A DNA stretch of 64,000 nt from Lachnospiraceae bacterium MC2017 (GTDB taxonomy: Bacteria; Bacillota; Clostridia; Lachnospirales; Lachnospiraceae): contig JNJK01000013.1 of the NCBI GenBank assembly GCA_000701625.1, positions 1 to 64,000 of the forward strand, in the 5' to 3' direction. The notes under the pieces are model-generated. The model saw only the letters and a program-made list of their open reading frames with translations. It had not been told where the DNA came from and did not search any database. Positions 16,723 through 26,287 of this stretch are shown here, in pieces (the first letter of the stretch is position 1; every line of letters starts with the position of its first letter). The translations under genes and the position numbers were made by a program.

Positions 16723-18192
16723 TATTTTCCAGAAATCAAGATTCATTTTTACATTTCCGCTCGCAGAGAAACGTATGCCATCTGCCTCCTTAGGAGCATT
16801 AACAACTGCAGAAAACGCATTTTCTCCATCATTTACAAATATTTCTGCTGAAAACCTGTCGAGAAGGATACGCAGTTTTATTTTTCCACCCTGATATCTA
16901 ACCGCAAATTCTCTCTTGTTATTAATATCATTAGCAAAACCGGAGTAAGTCCGGTCAAAAATCGCAACACCATCCTTCGGATGATAGATAAAATCTGTGT
17001 GAAACTGCGAATCCGCGTGAAATTCTATCCTAAATTCCGTATATTCCGGTCCATTCGGACAGATTTCAAGCTCCATATCGCAGACTTTCCCGTTTACCCC
17101 GGGAAGAACTACAGATTTATTCAAATACACATCTTTATATGCAACATGATCCTTGCGGTAACTCTCTATTTCTCTAACCGGCATTTGATAAAGCCTGCCA
17201 TCTTTGATCCTGAGTTCCCTTGGAAGGATCATCTGTCCAAACCATCTCTGCCCATCAGGTACTGCATGCGATGATTCCCATGACTGCATCCAGGCAGTCA
17301 TGATCCTTCTGCCATCCGCTGCCTTAAGCGTCTGCATAGCATAAAAATCAAGTCCAAAATCTATTGCATATACACCTTCTCTTGTATATTTATGAAGCTT
17401 TCGGTCATAATTTCCTATTACTACGATATTTCCATTTCCGTTATGGAATTCCAATGTTCTCGCCTGCATCGACTGCGGTGATGTAAGTATTAGGTATTTT
17501 CCATCAAGCTCAAAAAAATCCGGACACTCCCACATACTTCCGTATTCTTTTCTGCAGCGGTCAAGAACAGTAACAAAGTCCCACTTTATACCGTCCATGC
17601 TCTCATAAAGTAAAATAGAGCCACTTCCATCATCAGATCTGCCGCCTACGACCAGACTATAGTGATCATCATCCTCAAACCGGAAAATCTTTGGATCTCT
17701 GAAATCAACAGGACTCCAGCCCTCAGGAAGACCTTTTGCATCTATTACCGGATTTGACGGATATTTTTCATAATCAACACCATCTCCAAATGCCAGACAC
17801 TGCGTCTGCCTGATGATCTCCTCCCCGTCTTTTTCTTCCTCTCTGACTGCAGTATAGACAAGCATCTGCCTGCCGTCCTGCATCTCGATAGCACTACCGG
17901 AAAAACAGCCAAAATTGTCATAGTTTTCATCCGGAGCCATTGCTGCAGGCAGGTAATCCCATTTCACAAAATCTTCAGAAACCGCATGCCCCCAATGCAT
18001 TGGTCCCCACTGCGTTTTATATGGGTAATACTGATAAAACTGATGGATTTTTCCCTTATACATAGAAAATCCATTTGGGTCATTCATCCATCCACTTCTC
18101 GGTGAAAGATGAAAAAAAGGTCGATCCTCTGCCTTTATCATTTGCTCCGCGTCCATTTCATAGACACGTGCCTTTTCTAAATACTCACTCAA
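16720..18192 (-). CDS. Glycoside hydrolase family 32, beta-fructosidase/sucrose-6-phosphate hydrolase
   Basis: A 490-residue cytoplasmic enzyme with the full GH32 set: WMNDPNG (nucleophile D38), FRDPK (transition-state stabiliser D166) and WECPD (acid/base E222), then a C-terminal beta-sandwich. It should hydrolyse sucrose, sucrose-6-phosphate or short fructans. The start is set at a TTG (18192) 8 nt after a GAGG site, because the open frame further upstream runs through a palindromic repeat. No signal peptide. It lies downstream of LacI and the CUT1 transporter, and that context favours unphosphorylated sucrose or fructo-oligosaccharide. Confidence 0.9.
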   Translation of the reverse strand: MSEYLEKARVYEMDAEQMIKAEDRPFFHLSPRSGWMNDPNGFSMYKGKIHQFYQYYPYKTQWGPMHWGHAVSEDFVKWDYLPAAMAPDENYDNFGCFSGSAIEMQDGRQMLVYTAVREEEKDGEEIIRQTQCLAFGDGVDYEKYPSNPVIDAKGLPEGWSPVDFRDPKIFRFEDDDHYSLVVGGRSDDGSGSILLYESMDGIKWDFVTVLDRCRKEYGSMWECPDFFELDGKYLILTSPQSMQARTLEFHNGNGNIVVIGNYDRKLHKYTREGVYAIDFGLDFYAMQTLKAADGRRIMTAWMQSWESSHAVPDGQRWFGQMILPRELRIKDGRLYQMPVREIESYRKDHVAYKDVYLNKSVVLPGVNGKVCDMELEICPNGPEYTEFRIEFHADSQFHTDFIYHPKDGVAIFDRTYSGFANDINNKREFAVRYQGGKIKLRILLDRFSAEIFVNDGENAFSAVVNAPKEADGIRFSASGNVKMNLDFWKI

Positions 18193-18212
18193 AACTTTTT
18201 CCTCTTTATATA

Positions 18213-18247
18213 TTGATATCGGGATCAAAATATATTTTGACCCTGAC
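18213..18247 (-). repeat. Mini palindrome in the leader of the GH32 gene
   Basis: GGGATCAAAA / TTTTGACCC hairpin of the same family as the elements at 11266 and 39454. Its edge is about 25 nt upstream of the GH32 start, the same spacing as the full copies have to their genes. Confidence 0.5.
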
Positions 18248-18248
18248 G

Positions 18249-19232
18249 TCATACATTTGTTGACATACCTTTTATGAGCTTAACCGGCAATGTGATCATA
18301 CTCTGGGTTGGCTTTTCTCCTTCGATCTGACTCTCCAGATGCTGAAAACACTTTGCGGCAAGCTCCTTAACCGGCTGCTCTATCACAGTGATAGACGGAT
18401 GTGACAGCTTGATAATACCTGTTCCGTCATAGGATACGATCTTTACATCCTCAGGAATCCGCATACCGGATTTCAACGCTTCTATCTCGATATTCATGGC
18501 AATAATATCTGTCGCAAAGACTCCATCAATATCAGGATGATCGCAGAAAAAATCCTGACACAACTTTTGGTTATATTCATAACTCAGATAATTCCATTTT
18601 GTATAAATATTTTCTAACTCAATTCCATTTTCTCTCAACACATTTTCAAACGTGTCGTGTCGAACTATAAATGGAGCAGATTTTTTTTCCTCTGCCCTGA
18701 ATTGAACAACCTTTTTGCATCCAGCACGAAGCAGTTCCTCTGCTGCCAGCCGTCCTCCGACTTCATGATCAGACCGCACACACGGTATACCATTTCCTAA
18801 CTGGCGATCCAGTGCTACTATCGGTCTGTCTATAGCTGCATACTCCTCTATATCAAGCGAATGAGATGCTACAACTACGCCGTCAACAAGCTTTTCTTTA
18901 AGCATTGCGAGATATTGATGCTCGTAATTTTCCTTAAACCAGGTATTGCAAAGCATAATTTTGTACTTGTGCTCCGCACATATTTCTTCCAGTTCATTTA
19001 CAAATTCTGAAAAAAACGGATGATCTATTTCCGGGACGATTACCGCAATAACACCGCTTTTATTGCGATACAGGTTTCTTGCAACAGCATTCGGTGTATA
19101 ATTCAGTTCTTTGATCGCTGCCTCGATACGTTCGCGTGTTTCCTCCTTTACATATCCGGTTTTATTGATAACGCGGGATACCGTTGCAACACCCACCTTT
19201 GCTAATTTTGCAACTTCCTGTATGGTAGCCAT
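18249..19232 (-). CDS. LacI-family transcriptional regulator
   Basis: A 327-residue repressor. Residues 2-50 form the LacI headpiece (TIQEVAKLAKVGVATVSRVIN, YVKEETRERIEAAIKELNY with the hinge helix after it); 60-327 is a periplasmic-binding-protein-like sensor (IAVIVPEIDHPFFSEFV, VSYDGTGI). It lies between the ABC permease gene and GH32. Palindromes of LacI type (TGGAAYCCGTTCCA) overlap the promoter of the transport operon, so it probably represses that unit until sucrose or a related sugar binds. An AGGGTCAAAA motif sits just upstream of its start. Confidence 0.9.
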   Translation of the reverse strand: MATIQEVAKLAKVGVATVSRVINKTGYVKEETRERIEAAIKELNYTPNAVARNLYRNKSGVIAVIVPEIDHPFFSEFVNELEEICAEHKYKIMLCNTWFKENYEHQYLAMLKEKLVDGVVVASHSLDIEEYAAIDRPIVALDRQLGNGIPCVRSDHEVGGRLAAEELLRAGCKKVVQFRAEEKKSAPFIVRHDTFENVLRENGIELENIYTKWNYLSYEYNQKLCQDFFCDHPDIDGVFATDIIAMNIEIEALKSGMRIPEDVKIVSYDGTGIIKLSHPSITVIEQPVKELAAKCFQHLESQIEGEKPTQSMITLPVKLIKGMSTNV

Positions 19233-19313
19233 AAAAAATCCGTCCTTTCGTATTTTTGACCCTTACATCTTTGATATATCTAGTTTATCAATAAGTACGT
19301 GATTTTCAAAATC

Positions 19314-20171
19314 TCAGCCCTTAATTCCGGAAGATGCAATTCCTTCAACATAATATTTCTGCATAAAAATGAACATAAGTATCATCGGTATCGCAGAAAT
19401 AACCAGTGCTGCCATGATCGCACTGTAATGAACCGGCTGCGTTCCAAAAAATACCTGAACAGCAAGCTGGATGGTTCGTTTTCCCTCTCCTGTCATAACC
19501 AGGAACGGCCACATGAAATCATTCCAGTGCGCAACGAAATCCAATATAAATACAGTTGCATAAACTGTTTTTGAAATGGGCATTACGATACTGAAAAAAG
19601 TTCTGATACGTCCGCTTCCATCTATCGAAGCTGCCTCAAGAAGTTCATCCGGTACATCAGAAAAGAACTGCCTAAACATATAGATCGAGAAACATTTAGG
19701 AATAAACGGAATGACCAGTGCCTGGAGTGTATTTACCCAGTTTAACTGTGACATTTCGATATAGAGCGGCAGCATGATCGCTTCCATCGGCAGGACCATC
19801 AGCGCGATCACCAGATTTAATACCAGTCCTTTTCCTTTAAAATCAAACTTCGCCAGTGCATATCCGCAAAGTGAATTTAAGAAGAGATCACCGATCAAAA
19901 TTAAAGCGATGTACAAAAATGTGTTTTTTAACACATTTAAGATATTTAATCGTGTAAATACTTCTATATAATTATTTAGTGACGCATGTGTCGGAATAAA
20001 AGTCCGTATAGAATTCATATTTGCAAAAATTTCTGCCTCCGGCTTTAACGATGCACATACCATCCATAACAACGGAGAAACAAATATGATTCCGATAATG
20101 AAATTTCCGCAATAAAATAATACTTTTTTCAGAATATTATTCCGACCCATTGAACTATTCTTTTTATCCAT
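19314..20171 (-). CDS. Sugar ABC transporter permease, MalG type (CUT1)
   Basis: A 285-residue membrane protein with six helices and the EAA loop (ELLEAASIDGSGRIRTFFSIVMPISK) that contacts the ATPase. It pairs with the MalF-type permease 13 nt upstream. No ATPase gene is present; CUT1 systems in Firmicutes often share a common MsmK-type ATPase encoded elsewhere. Confidence 0.92.
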   Translation of the reverse strand: MDKKNSSMGRNNILKKVLFYCGNFIIGIIFVSPLLWMVCASLKPEAEIFANMNSIRTFIPTHASLNNYIEVFTRLNILNVLKNTFLYIALILIGDLFLNSLCGYALAKFDFKGKGLVLNLVIALMVLPMEAIMLPLYIEMSQLNWVNTLQALVIPFIPKCFSIYMFRQFFSDVPDELLEAASIDGSGRIRTFFSIVMPISKTVYATVFILDFVAHWNDFMWPFLVMTGEGKRTIQLAVQVFFGTQPVHYSAIMAALVISAIPMILMFIFMQKYYVEGIASSGIKG

Positions 20172-20184
20172 GAAGCTTCCCCTT

Positions 20185-21078
20185 TCACTCTTTCGCCGTA
20201 GTAAGACGCTTCATTACAAGCGACATAGTTACCACAATAACGAAAAATACCGCAGCTGCTGAGCAGGCATAACCAAAGTTTCCTTCCTGAAAACCTTCTG
20301 TATAAATATAGTAGACCAGCGTCTTTGTCGCGTTCTGCGGGCCTCCCTTTGTCATTACGTACGGCTGGGTAAATAGCTTCATCGCCTGGATCATAGTGAT
20401 CATGATCACATATTTGATAGTTGATTTAAGTCCGGGTAAAGTAATATAGATTAATTTCTGAAATGAATTTGCCCCATCAACCGAAGCCGCCTCATAGTGC
20501 GAGCTCGGAATTGCCTGAAGTCCGGCGATAAAGATCATCATCTGATATCCTGCCCCCTGCCATGCGGACATAAAAATGATAGAATTCATCGCAGTTCTAG
20601 GATTACTGAGGAAATTGATGCTTTCCATTCCAAGACTGGTAAGAAGTGAATTGATAAGTCCTGTGGAGGGATTTGAGTTATATAAAATAGTCCAGAGAAT
20701 AGAGATAACAACCATTGATGTAAGCTGCGGTGCAAAGTACATCGTTCTAAAAAAAGCTACGCCACGTGTTTTTGAAGCAACAAGCAGCGCCAATGCCAGC
20801 GCAAGTGCCGACTGCACCGGAACTACAACGATCGTAAAGTACAGAGTATTTCGAAAAGCATGCCAGAAATCAGGATCCTTAAACAGCTTTACATAGTTTT
20901 CGATATTGATAAAAGTTATATCATTCGGGCGCATGATCTGATAACGAAATACTGAAAAATATACAGTATAGATCATGGGTACCAGCAAAAATGCGATCAA
21001 AAGTACAAATGCCGGTCCTACGAATGCCGCAGCTGCTACACTTTCACTTTGTTTTTTTATAGCCTTTGATTTTACCAT
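20185..21078 (-). CDS. Sugar ABC transporter permease, MalF type (CUT1)
   Basis: A 297-residue membrane protein with six helices and the EAA loop (HYEAASVDGANSFQKLIYITLPGLK). It works with the MalG-type permease downstream and the binding protein upstream. The gap to the binding-protein gene is 184 nt and holds a stable hairpin. Confidence 0.92.
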   Translation of the reverse strand: MVKSKAIKKQSESVAAAAFVGPAFVLLIAFLLVPMIYTVYFSVFRYQIMRPNDITFINIENYVKLFKDPDFWHAFRNTLYFTIVVVPVQSALALALALLVASKTRGVAFFRTMYFAPQLTSMVVISILWTILYNSNPSTGLINSLLTSLGMESINFLSNPRTAMNSIIFMSAWQGAGYQMMIFIAGLQAIPSSHYEAASVDGANSFQKLIYITLPGLKSTIKYVIMITMIQAMKLFTQPYVMTKGGPQNATKTLVYYIYTEGFQEGNFGYACSAAAVFFVIVVTMSLVMKRLTTAKE

Positions 21079-21159
21079 TGAAAATCCTCTTATTATTCAA
21101 ACTTCTTTGTACATTTTGTAACTGTTCTGAATTGTTACTGCATTTTTAACTTCCGGAAA

Positions 21160-21188
21160 AAAAGTGCCCTGCTATGCAGAGCACTTTT
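21160..21188 (-). terminator. Intercistronic hairpin between binding-protein and permease genes
   Basis: AAAAGTGC..CTGC / GCAG..GCACTTTT, a stable stem ending in T residues on the minus strand. Hairpins at this place in CUT1 operons often give more binding protein than permease, by partial termination or 3'-end protection. That effect is inferred here. Confidence 0.55.
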
Positions 21189-21262
21189 AGTCACCTTAAC
21201 TTCACTTTCTGACACAGACAGCGCCGCAGCACTTCCATTACCTATAAACTGAACTGCACCAA

Positions 21263-22645
21263 TTATTTTGCATAGTAAGTGTTGTAATCTTCAGTGAAGT
21301 CAGCTGCAACACTGTCAAGCTGCTCTTTAATATATGCCTCATCAACTTTATGGTCTGATGCAGCCGCTGAGAAGATATTTGTCATTGCTTCTGCATACTT
21401 TGTGGAGAAAGAAGCATAGGACGGAGTTCTCGGACGAGGAGATGCAGTGTTATTCAGCTGCTCAACCATGAGCGACAGCGGATAATTTTTGTACTCAGCC
21501 ATTGCCTCTGTCTCATAAGAAGAATTTCTGGTTGCCGGCTTAGCGATGGCAGCTGCATAAGTTGCTACATTGTCTGTATTCATAAGCCACTGCAGGAACT
21601 TTCCGGCTGCTGCTGTATCCTTGCAATCCTTTGAGATAGCTGCAGACCAGTCACCGCATGGAGAAACAGCCTTCTTTGTAGCATCAGATACAGGGTAATA
21701 TGTTACACCCCAGTCAAAGTCTGCATTTTCGCTAAGTACTGAAACATCCCAAGAACCACCAAGCATGGTTGCACATGCCTTATTCAAAAATTCATCGGTG
21801 ATAGGCTCGATATTTGCATATCCATCTGCAATAAGCTGTGCAAGAAAAGCACTTGTCTTAACCGCTTCATCGCTGTTTACATATCCTTCTGCAGTGTCAC
21901 CGCTGTCATTGATGTAATCCTTGCCATTTGAAATGTACATGGGTTCCAGTGCATACGGAAGACCTTCGCCATGATCCATGATGATATGTGTTCCAACATG
22001 ATCAGCTGTTGTACATTTTTCTGCAATATCTCTCATTTCTGACCAGGTGATCGGATTATCTACTGTTCTGCTGTCCAGGTCATCAACATCAACACCGGCC
22101 TCTCTTAACATATCCTTGTTGTAATAAAAAGCTACAGATGATTCTGTTGCAGACATTGCATAAATTTTTCCATCATAGGTGCACTGAGCAACTGTTGACG
22201 GAACAAAATCCTTCAGATCATCTGCTGTGAAATAATCATCAAGAGGTACGATGATTCCATTAGCCGCATAGTATGAAACCTGTGGTCCATCAACAAAAAA
22301 GATATCCGGCAGAGAACTGGATGTTACAGCTGTAGCTACCTTATTGTCGTATGCGTATGAATCGGAACGGTCGATTGCTTCTCTCGTAACCTGTATATCC
22401 GGATTAGCTGCATTCCACTCTCCGATCTTCTCAGTCCACCAGTTTTCAACCGATTCTTTATCAGTCGGACTCCAGATCGTAAGCTTTGCAGCATCACTAG
22501 ATGATGCAGCGCTTGATGATGCAGCACCTGCCGATGTCTCAGATGCAGCTGCCGAAGATGCTGTAGTATTTGCTGATGCACCACCACATGCTGTGAGTGA
22601 TACAGCCATTAAAGCTGCCAATACCGTCATTAAGTTCTTTTTCAT
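21263..22645 (-). CDS. Extracellular sugar-binding lipoprotein of CUT1 ABC transporter
   Basis: About 460 residues. It starts MKKNLMTVLAALMAVSLTACG, a lipoprotein signal with lipobox Cys, followed by an Ala/Ser-rich spacer and an SBP_bac_1 domain (KLTIWSPTDKESVENWWTEKI, MLGGSWDVSVLSEN). ATG 22645 is chosen for its GGGAG site and for the signal peptide; the longer frame runs back through the leader. It captures sugar, likely sucrose or a fructo-oligosaccharide given GH32, and hands it to the two permeases. Confidence 0.92.
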   Translation of the reverse strand: MKKNLMTVLAALMAVSLTACGGASANTTASSAAASETSAGAASSSAASSSDAAKLTIWSPTDKESVENWWTEKIGEWNAANPDIQVTREAIDRSDSYAYDNKVATAVTSSSLPDIFFVDGPQVSYYAANGIIVPLDDYFTADDLKDFVPSTVAQCTYDGKIYAMSATESSVAFYYNKDMLREAGVDVDDLDSRTVDNPITWSEMRDIAEKCTTADHVGTHIIMDHGEGLPYALEPMYISNGKDYINDSGDTAEGYVNSDEAVKTSAFLAQLIADGYANIEPITDEFLNKACATMLGGSWDVSVLSENADFDWGVTYYPVSDATKKAVSPCGDWSAAISKDCKDTAAAGKFLQWLMNTDNVATYAAAIAKPATRNSSYETEAMAEYKNYPLSLMVEQLNNTASPRPRTPSYASFSTKYAEAMTNIFSAAASDHKVDEAYIKEQLDSVAADFTEDYNTYYAK

Positions 22646-22704
22646 TCGTAACTCCCTTTCTCCGCCCTTCTCATGCGGATAAATAAAACAATTTCCTCCT
22701 TTTA

Positions 22705-22718
22705 TGGAACCCGTTCCA
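22705..22718 (-). promoter_or_regulatory. LacI-type operator, downstream copy
   Basis: TGGAACCCGTTCCA, a palindrome with central CG, in the leader of the binding-protein gene. It shares its arms with the site at 22781. Confidence 0.65.
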
Positions 22719-22780
22719 CAACACTCTAAAAATAAAAACACACAGCTTTATATTGTGCATGTCTTATACTTTTTCTTATG

Positions 22781-22835
22781 TGGAATCCGTTCCATATGTG
22801 ATTTTTACTATACAATCCTTTTTTTCATATGTCAA
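22781..22835 (-). promoter_or_regulatory. Sigma-A promoter with overlapping LacI-type operator for the sucrose operon
   Basis: On the minus strand TTGACA (22830-22835) and TATAGT (22807-22812) are exactly 17 nt apart, close to consensus. A palindrome TGGAATCCGTTCCA (22781-22794) begins a few bases past the predicted start site. This is the classic arrangement for repression by a LacI-family protein, and such a gene lies in the same operon. Confidence 0.8.
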
Positions 22836-22969
22836 TACTTATTTTGTTCCTTCTTGAACTACTCAACATTTTTTTTTACATATTAACACTCTATTATATG
22901 GAGCAATGTGCCGAAATAAGATAGGAACTCGTTCTTCTATTCTTTGATCTATGAAAGGTGGTATTTTTT

Positions 22970-24022
22970 ATGAAAAAAGGCCTGAAATTTGTATGTTTGC
23001 TATTGACCATGCTCATGATCTCAACGCAGCTTGTTTACGCTGCTGCTCCAACTACTGACCCTAGATATGCAACAACACATCAGGCAATAATACTCGACAC
23101 TGACATAGGTAATTCCACTGATGATCTGTTTGCCATGGAGATCCTGTATAAGATGATGGATGCAGGGCTTGTTGACCTGAAGGGCGTGATAGTCGATCGT
23201 CCCGGTAATGGATTTACAGAACTCGCCGACATAGAAAATGTCTACCATGGCTACCCGAATATACCGATAGGCGTTGAACGTAACGGCATCCAGGGTACAA
23301 AAGTCTACATCGACTATCGTATGCTTGATGACCTCAAAAATCCCGATGGATCAAAGATGTTCGCGAGAAGCGATACAGATCTTTCCAACAATTTAGACGG
23401 CTATAAGCTTTATAGAAAGCTCCTGGCAAAAGAACCCGATCACTCAGTAAAGGTTATACTCATAGGCTTTGTATCAAGCTTTGTTCAGTTCCTCGAGTCC
23501 GCACCTGATGAGTACTCTCCGCTTTCAGGGCAGGCACTTGCGAGCCAAAAAATTGATTCTGTATATATCATGGCAACCAAACTCGGCGAAAGTAACGAGC
23601 TCGGATATAATCTGAGGCAGGATATCCCTCTTGCCAAGCGTTTTGTTGCAGAGCTTCCTTCCAATGTGACTACCTATCTGTCACCAAGTCCTGTAGGTGA
23701 TGCTCTCGAATACAAGCCTTCTGAAGTTCTATCTGACCTCTCGGATGTAGCTGTTCATCCGATAAAGCAGACCTATATGTACAAAAACTGCGAAACCGGA
23801 CAGCGTATGTGGGATCACCTTTGTGTGCTGAATGCAGTATTCCCGGGCACTTTCGTTTACTCAGAACGGGGTGACCTCACAGTAAATAATGATGCTACAG
23901 TAAACTTCACTCCGAACCCTAACGGAAAATTCATGTATCAGCGTCAGGGCGGAGAAGAATGGTACGCACAGCACCATGAAATACTCAGAAACTACACCAA
24001 GATGAAAAACAAGATCAAATAA
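22970..24022 (+). CDS. Secreted nucleoside hydrolase-family protein (IU_nuc_hydro type)
   Basis: A 350-residue protein with a signal peptide (MKKGLKFVCLLLTMLMIST..VYA). The mature N-terminus has AIILDTDIGNSTDDLFAMEIL, which matches the DTD.G.DDA calcium-binding motif of inosine/uridine-preferring nucleoside hydrolases, with Ser-Thr-Asp in place of the usual Asp-Asp run. ATG 22970 has an AAAGGTGG site; the frame also has an upstream GTG. It would cleave nucleosides, or act as a related glycosidase, outside the membrane. It is transcribed away from the sucrose operon, and a strong terminator follows. Confidence 0.8.
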   Translation: MKKGLKFVCLLLTMLMISTQLVYAAAPTTDPRYATTHQAIILDTDIGNSTDDLFAMEILYKMMDAGLVDLKGVIVDRPGNGFTELADIENVYHGYPNIPIGVERNGIQGTKVYIDYRMLDDLKNPDGSKMFARSDTDLSNNLDGYKLYRKLLAKEPDHSVKVILIGFVSSFVQFLESAPDEYSPLSGQALASQKIDSVYIMATKLGESNELGYNLRQDIPLAKRFVAELPSNVTTYLSPSPVGDALEYKPSEVLSDLSDVAVHPIKQTYMYKNCETGQRMWDHLCVLNAVFPGTFVYSERGDLTVNNDATVNFTPNPNGKFMYQRQGGEEWYAQHHEILRNYTKMKNKIK

Positions 24023-24042
24023 CCGGATAGATAAATCCGCAT

Positions 24043-24086
24043 AAAAATTTCCACAACTCGTATTTCTTCGAGTTGTGGAAATTTTT
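24043..24086 (+). terminator. Perfect 18-bp terminator hairpin
   Basis: AAAAATTTCCACAACTCG pairs fully with CGAGTTGTGGAAATTTTT around an 8-nt loop. It ends the nucleoside hydrolase gene. The same core stem recurs at 28670-28712, with partial copies near 30394 and 31905. Confidence 0.85.
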
Positions 24087-24132
24087 GTGGTAAAATGTTT
24101 GACAAAGGTGAACGAAAGGGGTTCTCGTTACG

Positions 24133-25527
24133 ATGGAACAGCACATTCCTTACAGAATCTTGATATATAACATAATTGCTGAATTATGCTCGTTTTTAAT
24201 TAGTTCCATAGGTAAGGAATATCTTATTTTATATAAAAGCATTTCTGTAAAAGAAAAAATACGAATTGATAATATGATACAGGAAAATACTGATCTATAT
24301 ATGAGTAATAAGCACAAGTATATTCCTGTTTTTGAACCTGATATAACTCAGGAATACATGCAAAAGCTGTATAGTTTCAAAGAGTTGCTTTTAAAAAACG
24401 GTGATAAGAACGGAGTTATAAGGTTTCTGCAGGCTCTGGATGAAACTGTATCGGTTCTTCTTTATGATGAACGGGAAATTCTTGAAGAGAAGCTTGTATC
24501 TACAGAGATAAACACAAACCGTAATACAACCGGGATTTCTCTTTTACCAAAAATGCGCTGCGTATGGTCCAGAAAACACAGACATTCTTTCTCATATGTA
24601 AGGATCGACAGTTATCTTAGGTACCTTCTGGTTGTTGAGGATGTGCCTAACATCGAGGCTGAACACATATTTATTCCCCGTGGAGCTTTTCCTACATTTG
24701 AGAAAACAAAACAACTTAATGTTGCGGCATCACCGCTGAATGCAAAATCGAACTTTGATATTCACTACAAAAAAACCGAACATTTCCAGATTTTTAACAT
24801 TCACCACAATCAGGCACTTGCAAAGGCAGACAACGAACTTGTATGGAGCAAGATCATACTTGCAGGAGAAAAAGGCAGCGAACTGATAGTATTCCCAGAG
24901 ATGCTTGGCAATCCTACAATGGAAACATTTATTCAAAATAAGCTTAGAGCTCTCGACAGTGAAAAAGCCCGACGTATACCTTCGATCATCGTTCTCCCCT
25001 CCTGTAGTATTGATGGATACAACTACTCTTCAGTTCTCGACAGGCATGGCTCCGTGCTTACGAGACAGCATAAGCATAATCCTTTTTTCATTAAAACAAG
25101 TCATGGCCAATATAGGGAGAATCTAAGGCAAGACACAAAGATAGCAATCTTTCACTACGAAGGAATCGGCCGTTTCGCAGTCATGATCTGTAAGGATTTC
25201 CTTACTAATGAATATATGGAGCGCATCATGAGAAGTTTTATGCTCACACTGATCATAGCTCCTGCATATTCCACAGGCTCTCACGACTTTAAGCTGTCTC
25301 TTGATCTATGTGCTCATGACGATTGCAATGTAATCTGGATCAATGCCTGCGCCGCCTTAATTCCGGGAAAGGAAGCAAACTTTGAAAATATCGGATACAT
25401 AAGGAAACGAATAGGTCGGAATCAAAGTGAAGATGAAGCAACTTATTGTATGAAAGCCTGCAAAAAGCTTTTTAATGGAGGCTGCAGCCATAGATGTATA
25501 TACTATGACAGCTTCGGTTCAGTATGA
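24133..25527 (+). CDS. Unrecognised protein with C-terminal nitrilase (carbon-nitrogen hydrolase)-like domain
   Basis: A 464-residue protein with no signal peptide. The region from about 205 to 430 resembles a carbon-nitrogen hydrolase. The Glu-Lys-Cys catalytic set can be placed at E256 (VFPEMLG), K314 (RQHKHNPFF) and C353 (MICKDF), in correct order and spacing. The N-terminal 200 residues are helical and basic and match nothing I know. Nitrilase-like domains without an obvious metabolic partner occur in some defence-linked proteins, such as reverse transcriptase-nitrilase fusions, but no reverse transcriptase is present here. Its codon use is more AT-rich than that of its neighbours. Function unknown. 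Confidence 0.6.
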   Translation: MEQHIPYRILIYNIIAELCSFLISSIGKEYLILYKSISVKEKIRIDNMIQENTDLYMSNKHKYIPVFEPDITQEYMQKLYSFKELLLKNGDKNGVIRFLQALDETVSVLLYDEREILEEKLVSTEINTNRNTTGISLLPKMRCVWSRKHRHSFSYVRIDSYLRYLLVVEDVPNIEAEHIFIPRGAFPTFEKTKQLNVAASPLNAKSNFDIHYKKTEHFQIFNIHHNQALAKADNELVWSKIILAGEKGSELIVFPEMLGNPTMETFIQNKLRALDSEKARRIPSIIVLPSCSIDGYNYSSVLDRHGSVLTRQHKHNPFFIKTSHGQYRENLRQDTKIAIFHYEGIGRFAVMICKDFLTNEYMERIMRSFMLTLIIAPAYSTGSHDFKLSLDLCAHDDCNVIWINACAALIPGKEANFENIGYIRKRIGRNQSEDEATYCMKACKKLFNGGCSHRCIYYDSFGSV

Positions 25528-25545
25528 GACCCAGATCAAATTTTA

Positions 25546-26286
25546 TTATCTTGCATACGAGAAAGACTGCAAGAACTTCTGTAGTCTCTCTGTTTTGGGA
25601 TGTACAAAAAATTCCTCAGGACTGCCTTCCTCTACGATCCTTCCTTCATCGAAAAAGATCATCCTGTCGGCAACCGCTCGTGCGAATGACATTTCATGCG
25701 TCACTATGACCATCGTTCTGCCCTCTTTTGCAAGTGAGATCACAACATCCAGCACTTCCCTCACCATCTCCGGGTCAAGCGCCGCCGTGATCTCATCCAA
25801 AAGAAGTATGTCCGGCTGCATCATGAGTGCTCTCATTATCGCAACTCTCTGCTTCTGTCCTCCTGACAGCTGCCTTGGATAATTATTCTTTTTCGAAAGG
25901 AGACCGACTCTGTCCAAAAGCTCAAGTGCTTCTTTTTCTGACTGCTTTTTATCTGCCTTTTTTACCTTAAGCGGAGCAAGGAGCATATTTTGTAAAACAG
26001 TTTTATGCGGGAAAAGCTCATAACTCTGAAAAACCATCCCTATCTTTTCACGGACTTTATTTAACTTTCCACTGCAGGGATTGATCACCTCACCGTCATG
26101 AATGACCTTTCCGTCCTGAATATCCTCAAGACCGTTTAAGCACCGTAAAAATGTACTTTTTCCGCATCCTGAAGGGCCGACTATTACGACTACTTCACCC
26201 TTTTTTATACTGAGATCTATGCCATCAAGTACGACAAGTTCATCATATTTCTTGCACAGATTCTGAACACTGAGAATTTCTTCCAT
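25546..26286 (-). CDS. Polar amino-acid ABC transporter ATP-binding protein (GlnQ type)
   Basis: A 246-residue ATPase with Walker [11 protein letters not shown]-loop [10 protein letters not shown], signature [15 protein letters not shown] and Walker [15 protein letters not shown]. It ends 19 nt from the convergent nitrilase-like gene. It forms one importer with the two permeases and binding protein upstream. Confidence 0.94.
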   Translation of the reverse strand: MEEILSVQNLCKKYDELVVLDGIDLSIKKGEVVVIVGPSGCGKSTFLRCLNGLEDIQDGKVIHDGEVINPCSGKLNKVREKIGMVFQSYELFPHKTVLQNMLLAPLKVKKADKKQSEKEALELLDRVGLLSKKNNYPRQLSGGQKQRVAIMRALMMQPDILLLDEITAALDPEMVREVLDVVISLAKEGRTMVIVTHEMSFARAVADRMIFFDEGRIVEEGSPEEFFVHPKTERLQKFLQSFSYAR

Positions 26287-26287
26287 C

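Noticed and set aside
22643-22675. Ten-codon leader peptide overlapping the start of the sugar-binding protein gene
   Set aside because: It has no well-placed ribosome site and its ATGA overlap may be chance.
24133-25527. Reverse transcriptase-nitrilase defence protein (DRT1 class)
   Set aside because: No reverse transcriptase motif such as YxDD is present, and the protein is far too short.
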